From NCBI RefSeq assembly GCF_031979925.1, contig NZ_DALZFB010000007.1:62001-126000 (forward strand): a stretch of 64,000 nucleotides of DNA. Reading direction: 5' to 3'. Below, piece after piece: positions 9,701 through 16,574 of this stretch (the stretch's first letter is position 1; each line of letters opens with the position of its first letter). Made by a program: the position numbers and the translations under genes. Under the pieces are notes generated by a model. That model made no database searches and was not told the origin of the DNA. It was given only the letters and a program-made list of their open reading frames with translations. The DNA is from Pseudescherichia sp031979925 (GTDB lineage: Bacteria; Pseudomonadota; Gammaproteobacteria; Enterobacterales; Enterobacteriaceae).

Positions 9701-10552
9701 CTCTTCACCCTCGACGGCAGCATTGACGTGCCCTGGGCGCGTATTGTGGTTCACGAAGTACCAGAGAGCGCAGTGGGGGTCTCCAGCGACGAAGTGATGC
9801 TCAACAGCCAGCTGCAGCCGGAGGAGCCGCAGAGCGCGGGCATCCCGATTAACAGTAATTTGACCGTTCACGTGGGCAATAACGTACGTCTGGACGCGTT
9901 TGGCTTAAAAGCACGCTTAACGGGCGATCTTAAAGTTGCTCAAGATAAACAAGGACTTGGGTTAAACGGGCAGATTAATATTCCCGAAGGACGCTTCCAC
10001 GCGTACGGTCAGGATTTGATTGTGCGCAAAGGTGAGTTATTGTTCTCGGGTCCGCCGGATCAACCTTTGCTTAATATCGAAGCGATCCGTAACCCGGAAT
10101 CCACCGAAAACGACGTGATTGCCGGTGTGCGTGTGACCGGAACCGCCGACGAACCGAAGGCGGAGATCTTCTCTGACCCGGCGATGTCGCAGCAGGAGGC
10201 GCTCTCTTATCTGCTTCGCGGTCAGGGGTTAGATAGCACGCAGAGTGACAGCGCAGCGATGACGTCGGCGCTGGTGGGCCTGGGCGTTGCCCAGAGCGGA
10301 CAGGTTGTGGGTCGAATCGGCGAGACCTTTGGCGTTAGCAATCTGGCACTGGACACGCAGGGCGTAGGTGACTCCTCCCAGGTGGTGGTCAGCGGCTATG
10401 TTCTGCCGGGATTGCAGGTGAAGTATGGCGTGGGTATTTTTGACTCTCTGGCGACGCTCACGTTACGCTATCGCCTGATGCCTAAGCTATATCTGGAAGC
10501 GGTGTCTGGCGTAGACCAGGCACTAGATCTGCTCTATCAGTTTGAGTTTTAG
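6776..10552 (+). CDS. tamB: Translocation and assembly module protein TamB
   Basis: TamB is an inner-membrane-anchored AsmA-like protein that spans the periplasm to TamA and has been linked to phospholipid transport to the outer membrane. The 1258 residues match E. coli TamB (1259). A single N-terminal signal anchor (about residues 7-28, VVVFIVLLLGAVAFLVG) is followed by a long beta-rich groove-type region, with the conserved DUF490 domain at the C-terminus ending LLYQFEF. It overlaps tamA by four bases and is followed two bases later by ytfP, so the three genes form one operon. A 420-codon opposite-strand open frame inside it (7067-8329) is a compositional shadow. Confidence 0.96.
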   Translation: MSLWKKISLGVVVFIVLLLGAVAFLVGTTSGLHILFKAANRWVPGLEIGQVTGGWRDLTLRNIRYDQPGVAVNAGEIHLEVKLACLRDSSLCVNDLALKDINVTVDSSKMPPAAQVEEEDSGPLDLSTPYPITLSRVALNNVNIKIDNTTVSVMDFTTGLDWQEKNLTVKPTSLQGLLIALPKVADVAQEQIVEPKIEQPRPEEKPLGETLKDLFSKPVLPEMTDVHLPLNLNIEEFRGEQLRLTGDNDILVRSLLLKVSSIDGNTTLDTLDIDSNQGTVNASGTAQLSNNWPVDITLNSTLNVDPLKGEKVKLKIGGALRETLDVGVNLSGPVDMVLRAKTQLAEAGLPLNLDIISEQLYWPFTGERQYQADDLRLKLSGKMTDYTLSFRTAVKGQQVPPATITLDAKGNEQQINLDKLTVAALEGKTELKALLDWQQAISWRGELTLNGINTAKEVPDWPSKLNGLIKTRGSLYGGSWQMEVPEMKITGNVKNNRVNVNGSLKGNSYMQWTVPGLHLELGRNSADVKGELGVKALNLDANIDAPGLDNALPGLGGTAKGLVKVRGTVDAPQVQADITANNLRWQELSIARVRVEGDVKSTDQIAGNLTARVERIVQPGVNLSLVTLDAKGSEKQHELNLRAQGEPVSGQLRLAGSFDRANQRWKGTLSDTRFATPVGPWSLNRAIALDYRGEEQKVSIGPHCWTNPNAELCVPQTVDAGAEGRAVVNLNRFDLAMLKPFMPDTTQASGSFSGRADVSWDTTKPGLPQGEVTLAGRNVQVTQTVNDAPLRVAFDTLNLNAKLRDNRADLGWMMRLTNNGQFDGQVQVTDPQGQRNLGGTVNIRNFSVAMINAIFSRGEKAAGTLNANLRLAGNVQSPQLFGQMGLNGVDIDANFMPFEMQPSQLAMNFNGQSSTLQGVVRTRQGEINLSGNADWSQIDNWRARIAAKGSRVRITVPPMVRLDASPDVVFEATPQLFTLDGSIDVPWARIVVHEVPESAVGVSSDEVMLNSQLQPEEPQSAGIPINSNLTVHVGNNVRLDAFGLKARLTGDLKVAQDKQGLGLNGQINIPEGRFHAYGQDLIVRKGELLFSGPPDQPLLNIEAIRNPESTENDVIAGVRVTGTADEPKAEIFSDPAMSQQEALSYLLRGQGLDSTQSDSAAMTSALVGLGVAQSGQVVGRIGETFGVSNLALDTQGVGDSSQVVVSGYVLPGLQVKYGVGIFDSLATLTLRYRLMPKLYLEAVSGVDQALDLLYQFEF

Positions 10553-10554
10553 CA

Positions 10555-10899
10555 ATGCGAATATTTGTTTACGGCAGTTTACGACGCAAGCAAGGTAACA
10601 GTCACTGGATGACTAACGCTCAATGGTTGGGCGATCACAGCGTTGAGGATTATCAACTCTACAGTCTGGGGCACTACCCAGGTGCGGTGCCCGGTCCGGG
10701 CCATGTGCTGGGTGAGGTTTACCGTATTGACGCTGAGACCCTGGCCGAGCTGGATGAGCTCCGCACCGCTGGCGGGGAGTACAAGCGTCAATTGATTCAG
10801 ACACCGTACGGCAGTGCATGGATGTATGTGTACCAGCTTTCGGTGGATGAACACACGCGGATAGAGACCGGGAACTGGTTAGACAGGGATCGGGATTAA
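10555..10899 (+). CDS. ytfP: Gamma-glutamylcyclotransferase-fold protein YtfP
   Basis: This 114-residue protein has the GGCT/AIG2-like fold signature VYGSLRRKQGNS at residues 4-15. Family members cyclise gamma-glutamyl amines, but the E. coli homologue has no well-established substrate, so only the fold is safe. It starts two bases after the tamB stop and is evidently co-transcribed with tamAB. A strong intrinsic terminator follows at 10903. Length and gene order agree with E. coli. Confidence 0.9.
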   Translation: MRIFVYGSLRRKQGNSHWMTNAQWLGDHSVEDYQLYSLGHYPGAVPGPGHVLGEVYRIDAETLAELDELRTAGGEYKRQLIQTPYGSAWMYVYQLSVDEHTRIETGNWLDRDRD

Positions 10900-10902
10900 C
10901 AG

Positions 10903-10932
10903 CAGCGCCACCTTCGGGTGGCGCTGTTTTTA
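10903..10932 (+). terminator. Intrinsic terminator of tamA-tamB-ytfP
   Basis: A perfect 10-bp stem (CAGCGCCACC / GGTGGCGCTG) with a stable TTCG tetraloop is followed by a run of five T. It lies just after the ytfP stop. Confidence 0.9.
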
Positions 10933-10936
10933 TCCA

Positions 10937-10965
10937 TAAAAAACACCGCCTTTAGGGCGGTGTTT
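10937..10965 (-). terminator. Intrinsic terminator of ppa
   Basis: A 10-bp stem (AAACACCGCC / GGCGGTGTTT) with a 5-nt loop follows ppa on the minus strand and runs into a T-rich tract (the A-run at 10938-10943 on the plus strand). Confidence 0.85.
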
Positions 10966-10987
10966 CTGTTCTACTTGCGGGTAGAGA

Positions 10988-11518
10988 TTACTTCTTCGCA
11001 GCGCGTTCGAAAGAGGCCACGATTTCTGCTTTCGCGGCTTCGGCGTTATCCCAGCCGTCTACCTTAACCCATTTGCCTTTCTCGAGATCTTTGTAGTGCT
11101 CGAAGAAGTGGGTGATCTGCGCTTTCAGCAGCTCTGGCAGGTCGTTCACATCTTTGATGTGATCGTACTCTTTGCTCAGCTTGGTGTGCGGAACCGCAAC
11201 CAGCTTGGCATCTTCGCCCGCTTCGTCGGTCATCTTCAGCACGCCAACCGGACGGCAGCGAACCACTGAACCCGGCTGCAGCGGGTACGGGGTCGGGACC
11301 AGCACGTCAACCGGGTCACCGTCCAGAGAGAGGGTGTGGTTGATGTAGCCGTAGTTGCACGGATAGAACATCGCGGTAGACATGAAACGGTCAACGAACA
11401 GCGCGCCCGTGTCCTTGTCGATTTCGTATTTGATCGGATCGGCGTTCGCCGGGATCTCGATAACAACGTAGATGTCTTCTGGCAGATCTTTACCCGCCGG
11501 TACGTTCAGTAAGCTCAT
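10988..11518 (-). CDS. ppa: Inorganic pyrophosphatase
   Basis: This family I soluble pyrophosphatase hydrolyses PPi to two phosphates in the cytoplasm, pulling biosynthetic reactions forward. The 176 residues match E. coli Ppa. The metal-binding motif DGDPVDVLV spans residues 66-74, with Asp66, Asp68 and Asp71. The start is at 11518 (MSLLNVPAGK) with an AAAGGA site upstream, rather than the open frame's start 50 codons earlier. It diverges from ytfQ. Confidence 0.97.
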   Translation of the reverse strand: MSLLNVPAGKDLPEDIYVVIEIPANADPIKYEIDKDTGALFVDRFMSTAMFYPCNYGYINHTLSLDGDPVDVLVPTPYPLQPGSVVRCRPVGVLKMTDEAGEDAKLVAVPHTKLSKEYDHIKDVNDLPELLKAQITHFFEHYKDLEKGKWVKVDGWDNAEAAKAEIVASFERAAKK

Positions 11519-11827
11519 GTTTGTTTCCTTTAAAATGTGTGGCAAACAAGTGCCGGGTATTATAGCCAACTCACGCCGAAAGTCTTCGCCTGTTTTCGTT
11601 TTCACTTCGCCGATCGCGCGTTTATCAGACCATTCAGATGACCGAAAAGTACATAACCTCAGCCGCATTTTTCATAGCTAAATGAAAGCGATTACAAACT
11701 TGTGATTAACGTTTTATTTACTTTTTTGAAGTGTGATGTAACGCAATTCGTTACATATTCCATTCGCTATAGTCTCTTCGCGAACATCTTTTAGCCAAAC
11801 AATAATCACCCCTACGAGGACGTTATT
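11519..11827. promoter_or_regulatory. Divergent ppa/ytfQ regulatory region with an inverted repeat
   Basis: This 309-bp AT-rich gap separates divergent ppa and ytfQ. The clearest element is a perfect inverted repeat TGTAACG-CAATT-CGTTACA at 11737-11755, overlapping a TGTGATG half-site that resembles half a CRP site (11732-11736). A TATAGT hexamer at 11768-11773 is a possible ytfQ -10. The palindrome is a plausible operator, but I cannot name the regulator. No ORF is supported here. Confidence 0.45.
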
Positions 11828-12784
11828 ATGTGGAAGCGCTTACTTCTGGTCACAGCAGTCTCAGCAGCCATGTCGTCTATGGCAATGGCAGCCCCGTTAA
11901 CCGTCGGTTTTTCGCAGGTCGGCTCCGAGTCCGGCTGGCGTGCCGCTGAAACCAACGTCGCGAAAAGCGAAGCCGAGAAACGCGGCATTACGCTGAAAGT
12001 CGCCGACGGTCAGCAAAAACAGGAGAACCAGATCAAGGCGGTGCGCTCGTTCATCGCTCAGGGTGTGGATGCCATCTTCATTGCTCCGGTGGTGGCGACC
12101 GGCTGGGAGCCGGTGCTAAAAGAGGCTAAAGACGCCGAGATCCCGGTGATCCTCCTTGACCGTTCCATTGATGTGAAAGATAAGTCGCTCTACATGACCA
12201 CCGTTACCGCTAATAACGTGCTGGAAGGCCAGCTGATCGGCGAGTGGCTGATTAAAACCGTTGGCGATAAGCAGTGTAACGTCGTTGAATTGCAGGGCAC
12301 GGTAGGGGCGAGCGTGGCGATTGACCGTAAAAAAGGGTTCGCTGACGCCATCGCCAAAGCGCCTAATATTAAAATCATTCGCTCCCAGTCCGGCGACTTT
12401 ACCCGCAGTAAAGGTAAAGAGGTGATGGAGAGCTTTATCAAAGCTGAAAATAACGGCAAGAATATCTGCATGGTTTATGCCCATAACGACGATATGGTCA
12501 TCGGTGCTATTCAGGCCATTAAAGAGGCGGGCCTGAAGCCAGGCAAAGATATTCTGACCGGTTCCATTGACGGCGTGCCGGATATTTTCAAAGCGATGAT
12601 TGACGGTGAAGCCAACGCCAGCGTCGAGCTGACGCCAAATATGGCTGGCCCGGCCTTTGATGCGCTGGAGAAATTCAAAAAAGACGGCACCCAGCCTGAG
12701 AAAATGACCATGACCAAATCGACGCTCTACCTGCCGGATACGGCGAAAGAAGAGCTCGAGAAGAAGAAAAATATGGGCTACTGA
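11828..12784 (+). CDS. ytfQ: Galactofuranose-binding periplasmic protein YtfQ
   Basis: YtfQ is the periplasmic substrate-binding subunit of the galactofuranose ABC importer, with a LacI/ribose-binding-type fold. The 318 residues begin with a signal peptide (MWKRLLLVTAVSAAMSS, cleavage around AMA-A at about residue 21). The mature part starts PLTVGFSQVGSESGWRAAE, typical of this family. The start has a GAGGA site nearby. It is the first gene of ytfQ-ytfR-ytfT-yjfF. A REP pair after it may stabilise its message, giving the usual excess of binding protein over membrane parts. Confidence 0.93.
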   Translation: MWKRLLLVTAVSAAMSSMAMAAPLTVGFSQVGSESGWRAAETNVAKSEAEKRGITLKVADGQQKQENQIKAVRSFIAQGVDAIFIAPVVATGWEPVLKEAKDAEIPVILLDRSIDVKDKSLYMTTVTANNVLEGQLIGEWLIKTVGDKQCNVVELQGTVGASVAIDRKKGFADAIAKAPNIKIIRSQSGDFTRSKGKEVMESFIKAENNGKNICMVYAHNDDMVIGAIQAIKEAGLKPGKDILTGSIDGVPDIFKAMIDGEANASVELTPNMAGPAFDALEKFKKDGTQPEKMTMTKSTLYLPDTAKEELEKKKNMGY

Positions 12785-12819
12785 GCCTGAGCGTCATGGG
12801 CCATGTTAAACATGGTTTT

Positions 12820-12893
12820 GTAGGCCTGATAAGCGTAGCGCCATCAGGCAATGCCGCGCCGGATGTCGACGCAGGCGTCTTATCCGGCCTACA
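12820..12893. repeat. BIME: two REP elements between ytfQ and ytfR
   Basis: Two REP units lie in opposite orientation: TGTAGGCCTGATAAGCG...CATCAGGC (12820-12849) and GCCGGATG...CTTATCCGGCCTAC (12856-12892). Elements of this kind are common in enterobacterial intercistronic gaps and can protect upstream mRNA from 3' exonucleases. Confidence 0.85.
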
Positions 12894-12938
12894 GGGTGCT
12901 GCGGCATCACGTATCAGGTTCGTTTCGGGGAGGCCATC

Positions 12939-14441
12939 ATGACCACCGACCAACACCAGGAAATTCTCAGTACCGAGGGGCTTAGCAAATTTTTCCCCGG
13001 CGTAAAGGCGCTTGATAACGTCAACTTCAGCCTGCGCCGGGGCGAAATTATGGCCCTCCTCGGAGAAAACGGGGCCGGTAAATCGACGCTCATCAAGGCG
13101 CTGACCGGCGTCTATCATGCCGATCGCGGCGTTATTCGCCTCGAAGGGCAGGAGATCTCGCCTAAAAATACCGCCCATGCCCAGCAGCTGGGCATCGGGA
13201 CGGTCTATCAGGAAGTTAACCTGCTGCCGAACATGTCGGTGGCGGATAACCTGTTCATCGGCCGTGAGCCACGGCGCTTTGGCTTTCTTCAGCGCAAAGA
13301 GATGGAGCGGCGCGCCACCGCGTTGATGGCCTCCTACGGCTTCTCCCTCGACGTGCGCGAGCCGCTGAACCGCTTTTCGGTGGCGATGCAGCAGATTGTC
13401 GCCATCTGTCGGGCTATCGACCTCTCGGCGAAGGTATTGATCCTCGACGAGCCTACCGCCAGCCTCGATACGCAGGAGGTGGCGATGCTCTTCACCCTGA
13501 TGCGCCAGCTGCGCGCTCAAGGGGTAAGCCTGATCTTCGTTACCCACTTTCTCGATCAGGTGTACGAGGTGAGCGATCGCATCACCGTCCTGCGCAACGG
13601 CGGCTTTGTCGGCTGTCGCGAAACCCGCGAGCTGCCGCAGATCGAGCTGGTGAAAATGATGCTGGGGCGCGAGCTGGAGACCAACGCCCTGCAACGGGCG
13701 GGTCGGACGCTGCTCAGCGACAAGCCGGTGGCCGCCTTTACTGACTTTGGTAAGAAGGGAACCATCGCGCCCTTTAGCTTCGAAGTGCGTCCCGGTGAGA
13801 TCGTTGGCCTCGCCGGGCTGTTAGGCTCCGGGCGGACCGAAACCGCCGAGGTAATCTTCGGCATCAAGCCCGCCGACAGCGGTAGCGCCACGATCAAAGG
13901 CAAACCGCAGACGCTGCGCTCGCCGCATCAGGCATCGTGCCTGGGGATCGGTTTCTGTCCGGAGGATCGCAAAACCGACGGTATTATTGCCGCGGCCTCA
14001 GTGCGGGAAAATATCATTCTCGCTCTGCAGGCCCAGCGCGGCTGGCTGCGGCCTATTCCCCGCCGGGAGCAGAATGAGATCGCCGAGCGCTTTATTCGCC
14101 AGCTGGGTATTCGCACCCCCAGCGCCGAGCAGCCGATTGAGTTTCTCTCCGGCGGCAACCAGCAGAAGGTGTTGCTCTCCCGCTGGCTGCTGACCAAACC
14201 CCAGTTCCTGATCCTCGACGAGCCGACACGCGGCATCGACGTGGGGGCGCATGCCGAAATCATCCGGCTTATCGAAACCCTGTGCGCCGACGGCTTAGCG
14301 CTGCTGGTGATCTCCTCCGAGCTGGAGGAGCTGGTCGGCTATGCCGATCGGGTGATCATCATGCGCGACCGCAAGCAGGTGGCAGAGATCCCGCTCGCAG
14401 AACTTTCGGTTCCGGCGATCATGAATGCCATTGCGGCATAA
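12939..14441 (+). CDS. ytfR: Galactofuranose ABC importer ATP-binding protein YtfR
   Basis: This is a double-nucleotide-binding-domain ATPase of the ribose/sugar importer class, 500 residues. The first domain has Walker A GENGAGKST at 42-50 and Walker B LILDEPTA but a degenerate signature (VAMQQIVA). The second has a degenerate P-loop (GLLGSGRTE), a good signature LSGGNQQKVLLSRW and LILDEPTRGIDVG. This asymmetry is normal for the RbsA/MglA family. It follows ytfQ after a 154-bp gap holding a BIME and precedes the two permeases, so it energises uptake of the sugar bound by YtfQ. Confidence 0.93.
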   Translation: MTTDQHQEILSTEGLSKFFPGVKALDNVNFSLRRGEIMALLGENGAGKSTLIKALTGVYHADRGVIRLEGQEISPKNTAHAQQLGIGTVYQEVNLLPNMSVADNLFIGREPRRFGFLQRKEMERRATALMASYGFSLDVREPLNRFSVAMQQIVAICRAIDLSAKVLILDEPTASLDTQEVAMLFTLMRQLRAQGVSLIFVTHFLDQVYEVSDRITVLRNGGFVGCRETRELPQIELVKMMLGRELETNALQRAGRTLLSDKPVAAFTDFGKKGTIAPFSFEVRPGEIVGLAGLLGSGRTETAEVIFGIKPADSGSATIKGKPQTLRSPHQASCLGIGFCPEDRKTDGIIAAASVRENIILALQAQRGWLRPIPRREQNEIAERFIRQLGIRTPSAEQPIEFLSGGNQQKVLLSRWLLTKPQFLILDEPTRGIDVGAHAEIIRLIETLCADGLALLVISSELEELVGYADRVIIMRDRKQVAEIPLAELSVPAIMNAIAA

Positions 14442-14451
14442 GGAGTAGAGT

Positions 14452-15477
14452 GTGATGCCCCGTTCCCTTCCGCAAACCGGCCAGCCGAAGCGGCGCATAA
14501 GCTGGCCGACGGGTATGCCGCAGCTGGTGGCGCTGATCCTGGTGCTGGTGGTTGATAGCCTGGTTGCGCCGCATTTTTTCCAGATCGTTCTGCAGGATGG
14601 GCGGCTGTTCGGCAGCCCCATCGACATTCTTAATCGCGCCGCACCGGTCGCGCTGCTGGCGATCGGCATGACGCTGGTGATCGCCACCGGTGGGATCGAC
14701 CTCTCCGTGGGGGCCATTATGGCCATCGCCGGGGCGACGGCGGCCTCAATGACCGTTGCCGGACATAGCCTGCCGATTGTGCTGCTGGCGGCAATCGGCA
14801 GCGGCGTGCTGGCCGGACTGTGGAACGGCGTGCTGGTAGCCATTCTCAAGATCCAGCCCTTTGTCGCCACCCTGATACTCATGGTCGCCGGGCGCGGCGT
14901 GGCGCAGCTGATCACCTCCGGGCAGATCGTCACCTTTAACGCGCCCAGCCTCTCCTGGCTTGGCAGCGGATCGCTGCTGCTCTTCCCGACACCGGTGATT
15001 ATCGCTCTGGTAACGCTGATTGTGTTCTGGCTCTTCACCCGCAAGACGGCGCTGGGCATGTTTATCGAAGCGGTGGGGATCAACATCCGCGCGGCGAAAA
15101 ACGCCGGGGTGAATACCCGGGTGGTGGTAATGCTGACCTACGTGCTGAGCGGTATCTGTGCCGCCATTGCTGGCATCATCGTCACGGCGGATATTCGCGG
15201 GGCGGATGCCAATAACGCCGGACTGTGGCTGGAGCTGGACGCCATCCTCGCGGTGGTGATCGGTGGTGCGTCATTGATGGGCGGACGCTTCAACCTGCTG
15301 CTGTCGGTGGTAGGGGCGCTAATTATCCAGGGGATGAATACCGGGATCCTGCTGTCAGGCTTCCCGCCGGAGCTAAACCAGGTCGTGAAGGCCATTGTCG
15401 TGATGTGCGTGCTGATTGTACAGTCGCCGCGCTTTATCGACCTGATTAAGAGGAGCCGTGGTCATGATAAAACGTAA
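14452..15477 (+). CDS. ytfT: Galactofuranose ABC importer permease YtfT
   Basis: This 341-residue inner-membrane permease is of the RbsC/AraH type. It has roughly ten hydrophobic segments and the family motif ATGGIDLSVGAIMAIAG near residues 80-96. The chosen start is GTG 14452, immediately followed by ATG 14455, with an AGGAGTAG site; either could be used. It forms the channel together with YjfF, whose start lies inside the 3' end of this gene (14-base overlap), implying coupled translation. Confidence 0.92.
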   Translation: MMPRSLPQTGQPKRRISWPTGMPQLVALILVLVVDSLVAPHFFQIVLQDGRLFGSPIDILNRAAPVALLAIGMTLVIATGGIDLSVGAIMAIAGATAASMTVAGHSLPIVLLAAIGSGVLAGLWNGVLVAILKIQPFVATLILMVAGRGVAQLITSGQIVTFNAPSLSWLGSGSLLLFPTPVIIALVTLIVFWLFTRKTALGMFIEAVGINIRAAKNAGVNTRVVVMLTYVLSGICAAIAGIIVTADIRGADANNAGLWLELDAILAVVIGGASLMGGRFNLLLSVVGALIIQGMNTGILLSGFPPELNQVVKAIVVMCVLIVQSPRFIDLIKRSRGHDKT

Positions 15478-16465
15478 CCTGCCGCTGATGATCACGCTCG
15501 GCGTGTTCGTGCTCGGCTATCTCTACTGCCTGACCCAGTTTCCCGGCTTTGCCTCGACGCGGGTTATCTGCAACATTCTGACCGATAACGCCTTTCTGGG
15601 TATCATCGCCGTCGGCATGACCTTTGTGATCCTCTCCGGCGGCATCGACCTGTCGGTGGGGTCGGTGATCGCCTTTACCGGCGTCTTTCTGGCAAAGGCA
15701 ATCGGCTTCTGGGGGATCTCACCTCTGCTGGCCTTCCCGCTGGTGCTGGTGATGGGCTGCGCCTTCGGTGCCTTTATGGGCCTGCTGATCGACGCCCTGA
15801 AGATCCCGGCGTTTATCATCACCCTCGCCGGGATGTTCTTCCTGCGCGGCGTCAGCTATCTGGTTTCTGAAGAGTCGATCCCGATTAACCATCCGATCTA
15901 CGACACCCTCTCCAGCCTGGCGTGGAAAATTCCCGGCGGCGGTCGCCTGAGCGCGATGGGGCTGCTGATGCTGGGCGTGGTGGTGATAGGCATCTTCCTC
16001 GCCCACCGCACGCGCTTCGGCAACCAGGTCTATGCTATTGGCGGCAGCGCCACCTCGGCCAACCTGATGGGCATCTCTACCCGCAGCACAACGATTCGTA
16101 TCTATATGCTCTCTACCGGGCTGGCAACGCTGGCGGGCATTGTCTTCTCCATCTACACCCAGGCGGGCTATGCCCTGGCGGGGGTAGGGGTGGAGCTGGA
16201 CGCCATCGCCTCGGTGGTAATTGGCGGTACCCTGCTCAGCGGCGGCGTTGGCACCGTATTAGGCACGCTGTTTGGCGTGGCGATCCAGGGGCTGATCCAG
16301 ACCTACATTAACTTCGACGGCACGCTCAGCTCGTGGTGGACCAAAATCGCCATCGGCATTCTGCTGTTTATCTTTATTGCCCTGCAACGCGGCCTGACGG
16401 TGCTGTGGGAGAACCGCCAGAACTCTCCGGTGACGCGGGTAAGCATTCCGGCAACGAAGCCATAA
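15464..16465 (+). CDS. yjfF: Galactofuranose ABC importer permease YjfF
   Basis: This is the second permease of the importer, 333 residues from ATG 15464, with an AGGAG site at 15451-15455. An in-frame GTG two codons upstream is less well placed. It has the family motif LSGGIDLSVGSVIAFTG and about ten membrane segments, and is very similar to E. coli YjfF throughout. It overlaps ytfT by 14 bases. It is the last gene of the operon; the next promoter is a sigma-28-type element for the chemoreceptor. Confidence 0.92.
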   Translation: MIKRNLPLMITLGVFVLGYLYCLTQFPGFASTRVICNILTDNAFLGIIAVGMTFVILSGGIDLSVGSVIAFTGVFLAKAIGFWGISPLLAFPLVLVMGCAFGAFMGLLIDALKIPAFIITLAGMFFLRGVSYLVSEESIPINHPIYDTLSSLAWKIPGGGRLSAMGLLMLGVVVIGIFLAHRTRFGNQVYAIGGSATSANLMGISTRSTTIRIYMLSTGLATLAGIVFSIYTQAGYALAGVGVELDAIASVVIGGTLLSGGVGTVLGTLFGVAIQGLIQTYINFDGTLSSWWTKIAIGILLFIFIALQRGLTVLWENRQNSPVTRVSIPATKP

Positions 16466-16490
16466 CTTTTTGATATGACTAAAAAATAAC

Positions 16491-16517
16491 TAAAGCTTTC
16501 CCGGTAGCGGTCGATAA
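16491..16517 (+). promoter_or_regulatory. Sigma-28 (FliA) class 3 flagellar promoter
   Basis: TAAAGCTT (16491-16498), an 11-base spacer, then GTCGATAA (16510-16517). This closely matches the enterobacterial FliA consensus TAAAGTTT-N11-GCCGATAA. It lies about 58 bases upstream of the chemoreceptor start, as expected for a late flagellar gene. A 9-bp inverted repeat (CCCGGTAGC at 16500-16508 and GCTACCGGG at 16557-16565) links the spacer to the ribosome-binding region. Confidence 0.85.
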
Positions 16518-16574
16518 CTGTTCGAATCAGCGCTATTCACGCTACGAAGTCTCTCTGCTACCGGGATCACCATC

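Noticed and set aside
11685..11720. Full CRP site upstream of ytfQ
   Set aside because: Only half-sites (TGTGA) are present, without a TCACA partner at 6 bases.
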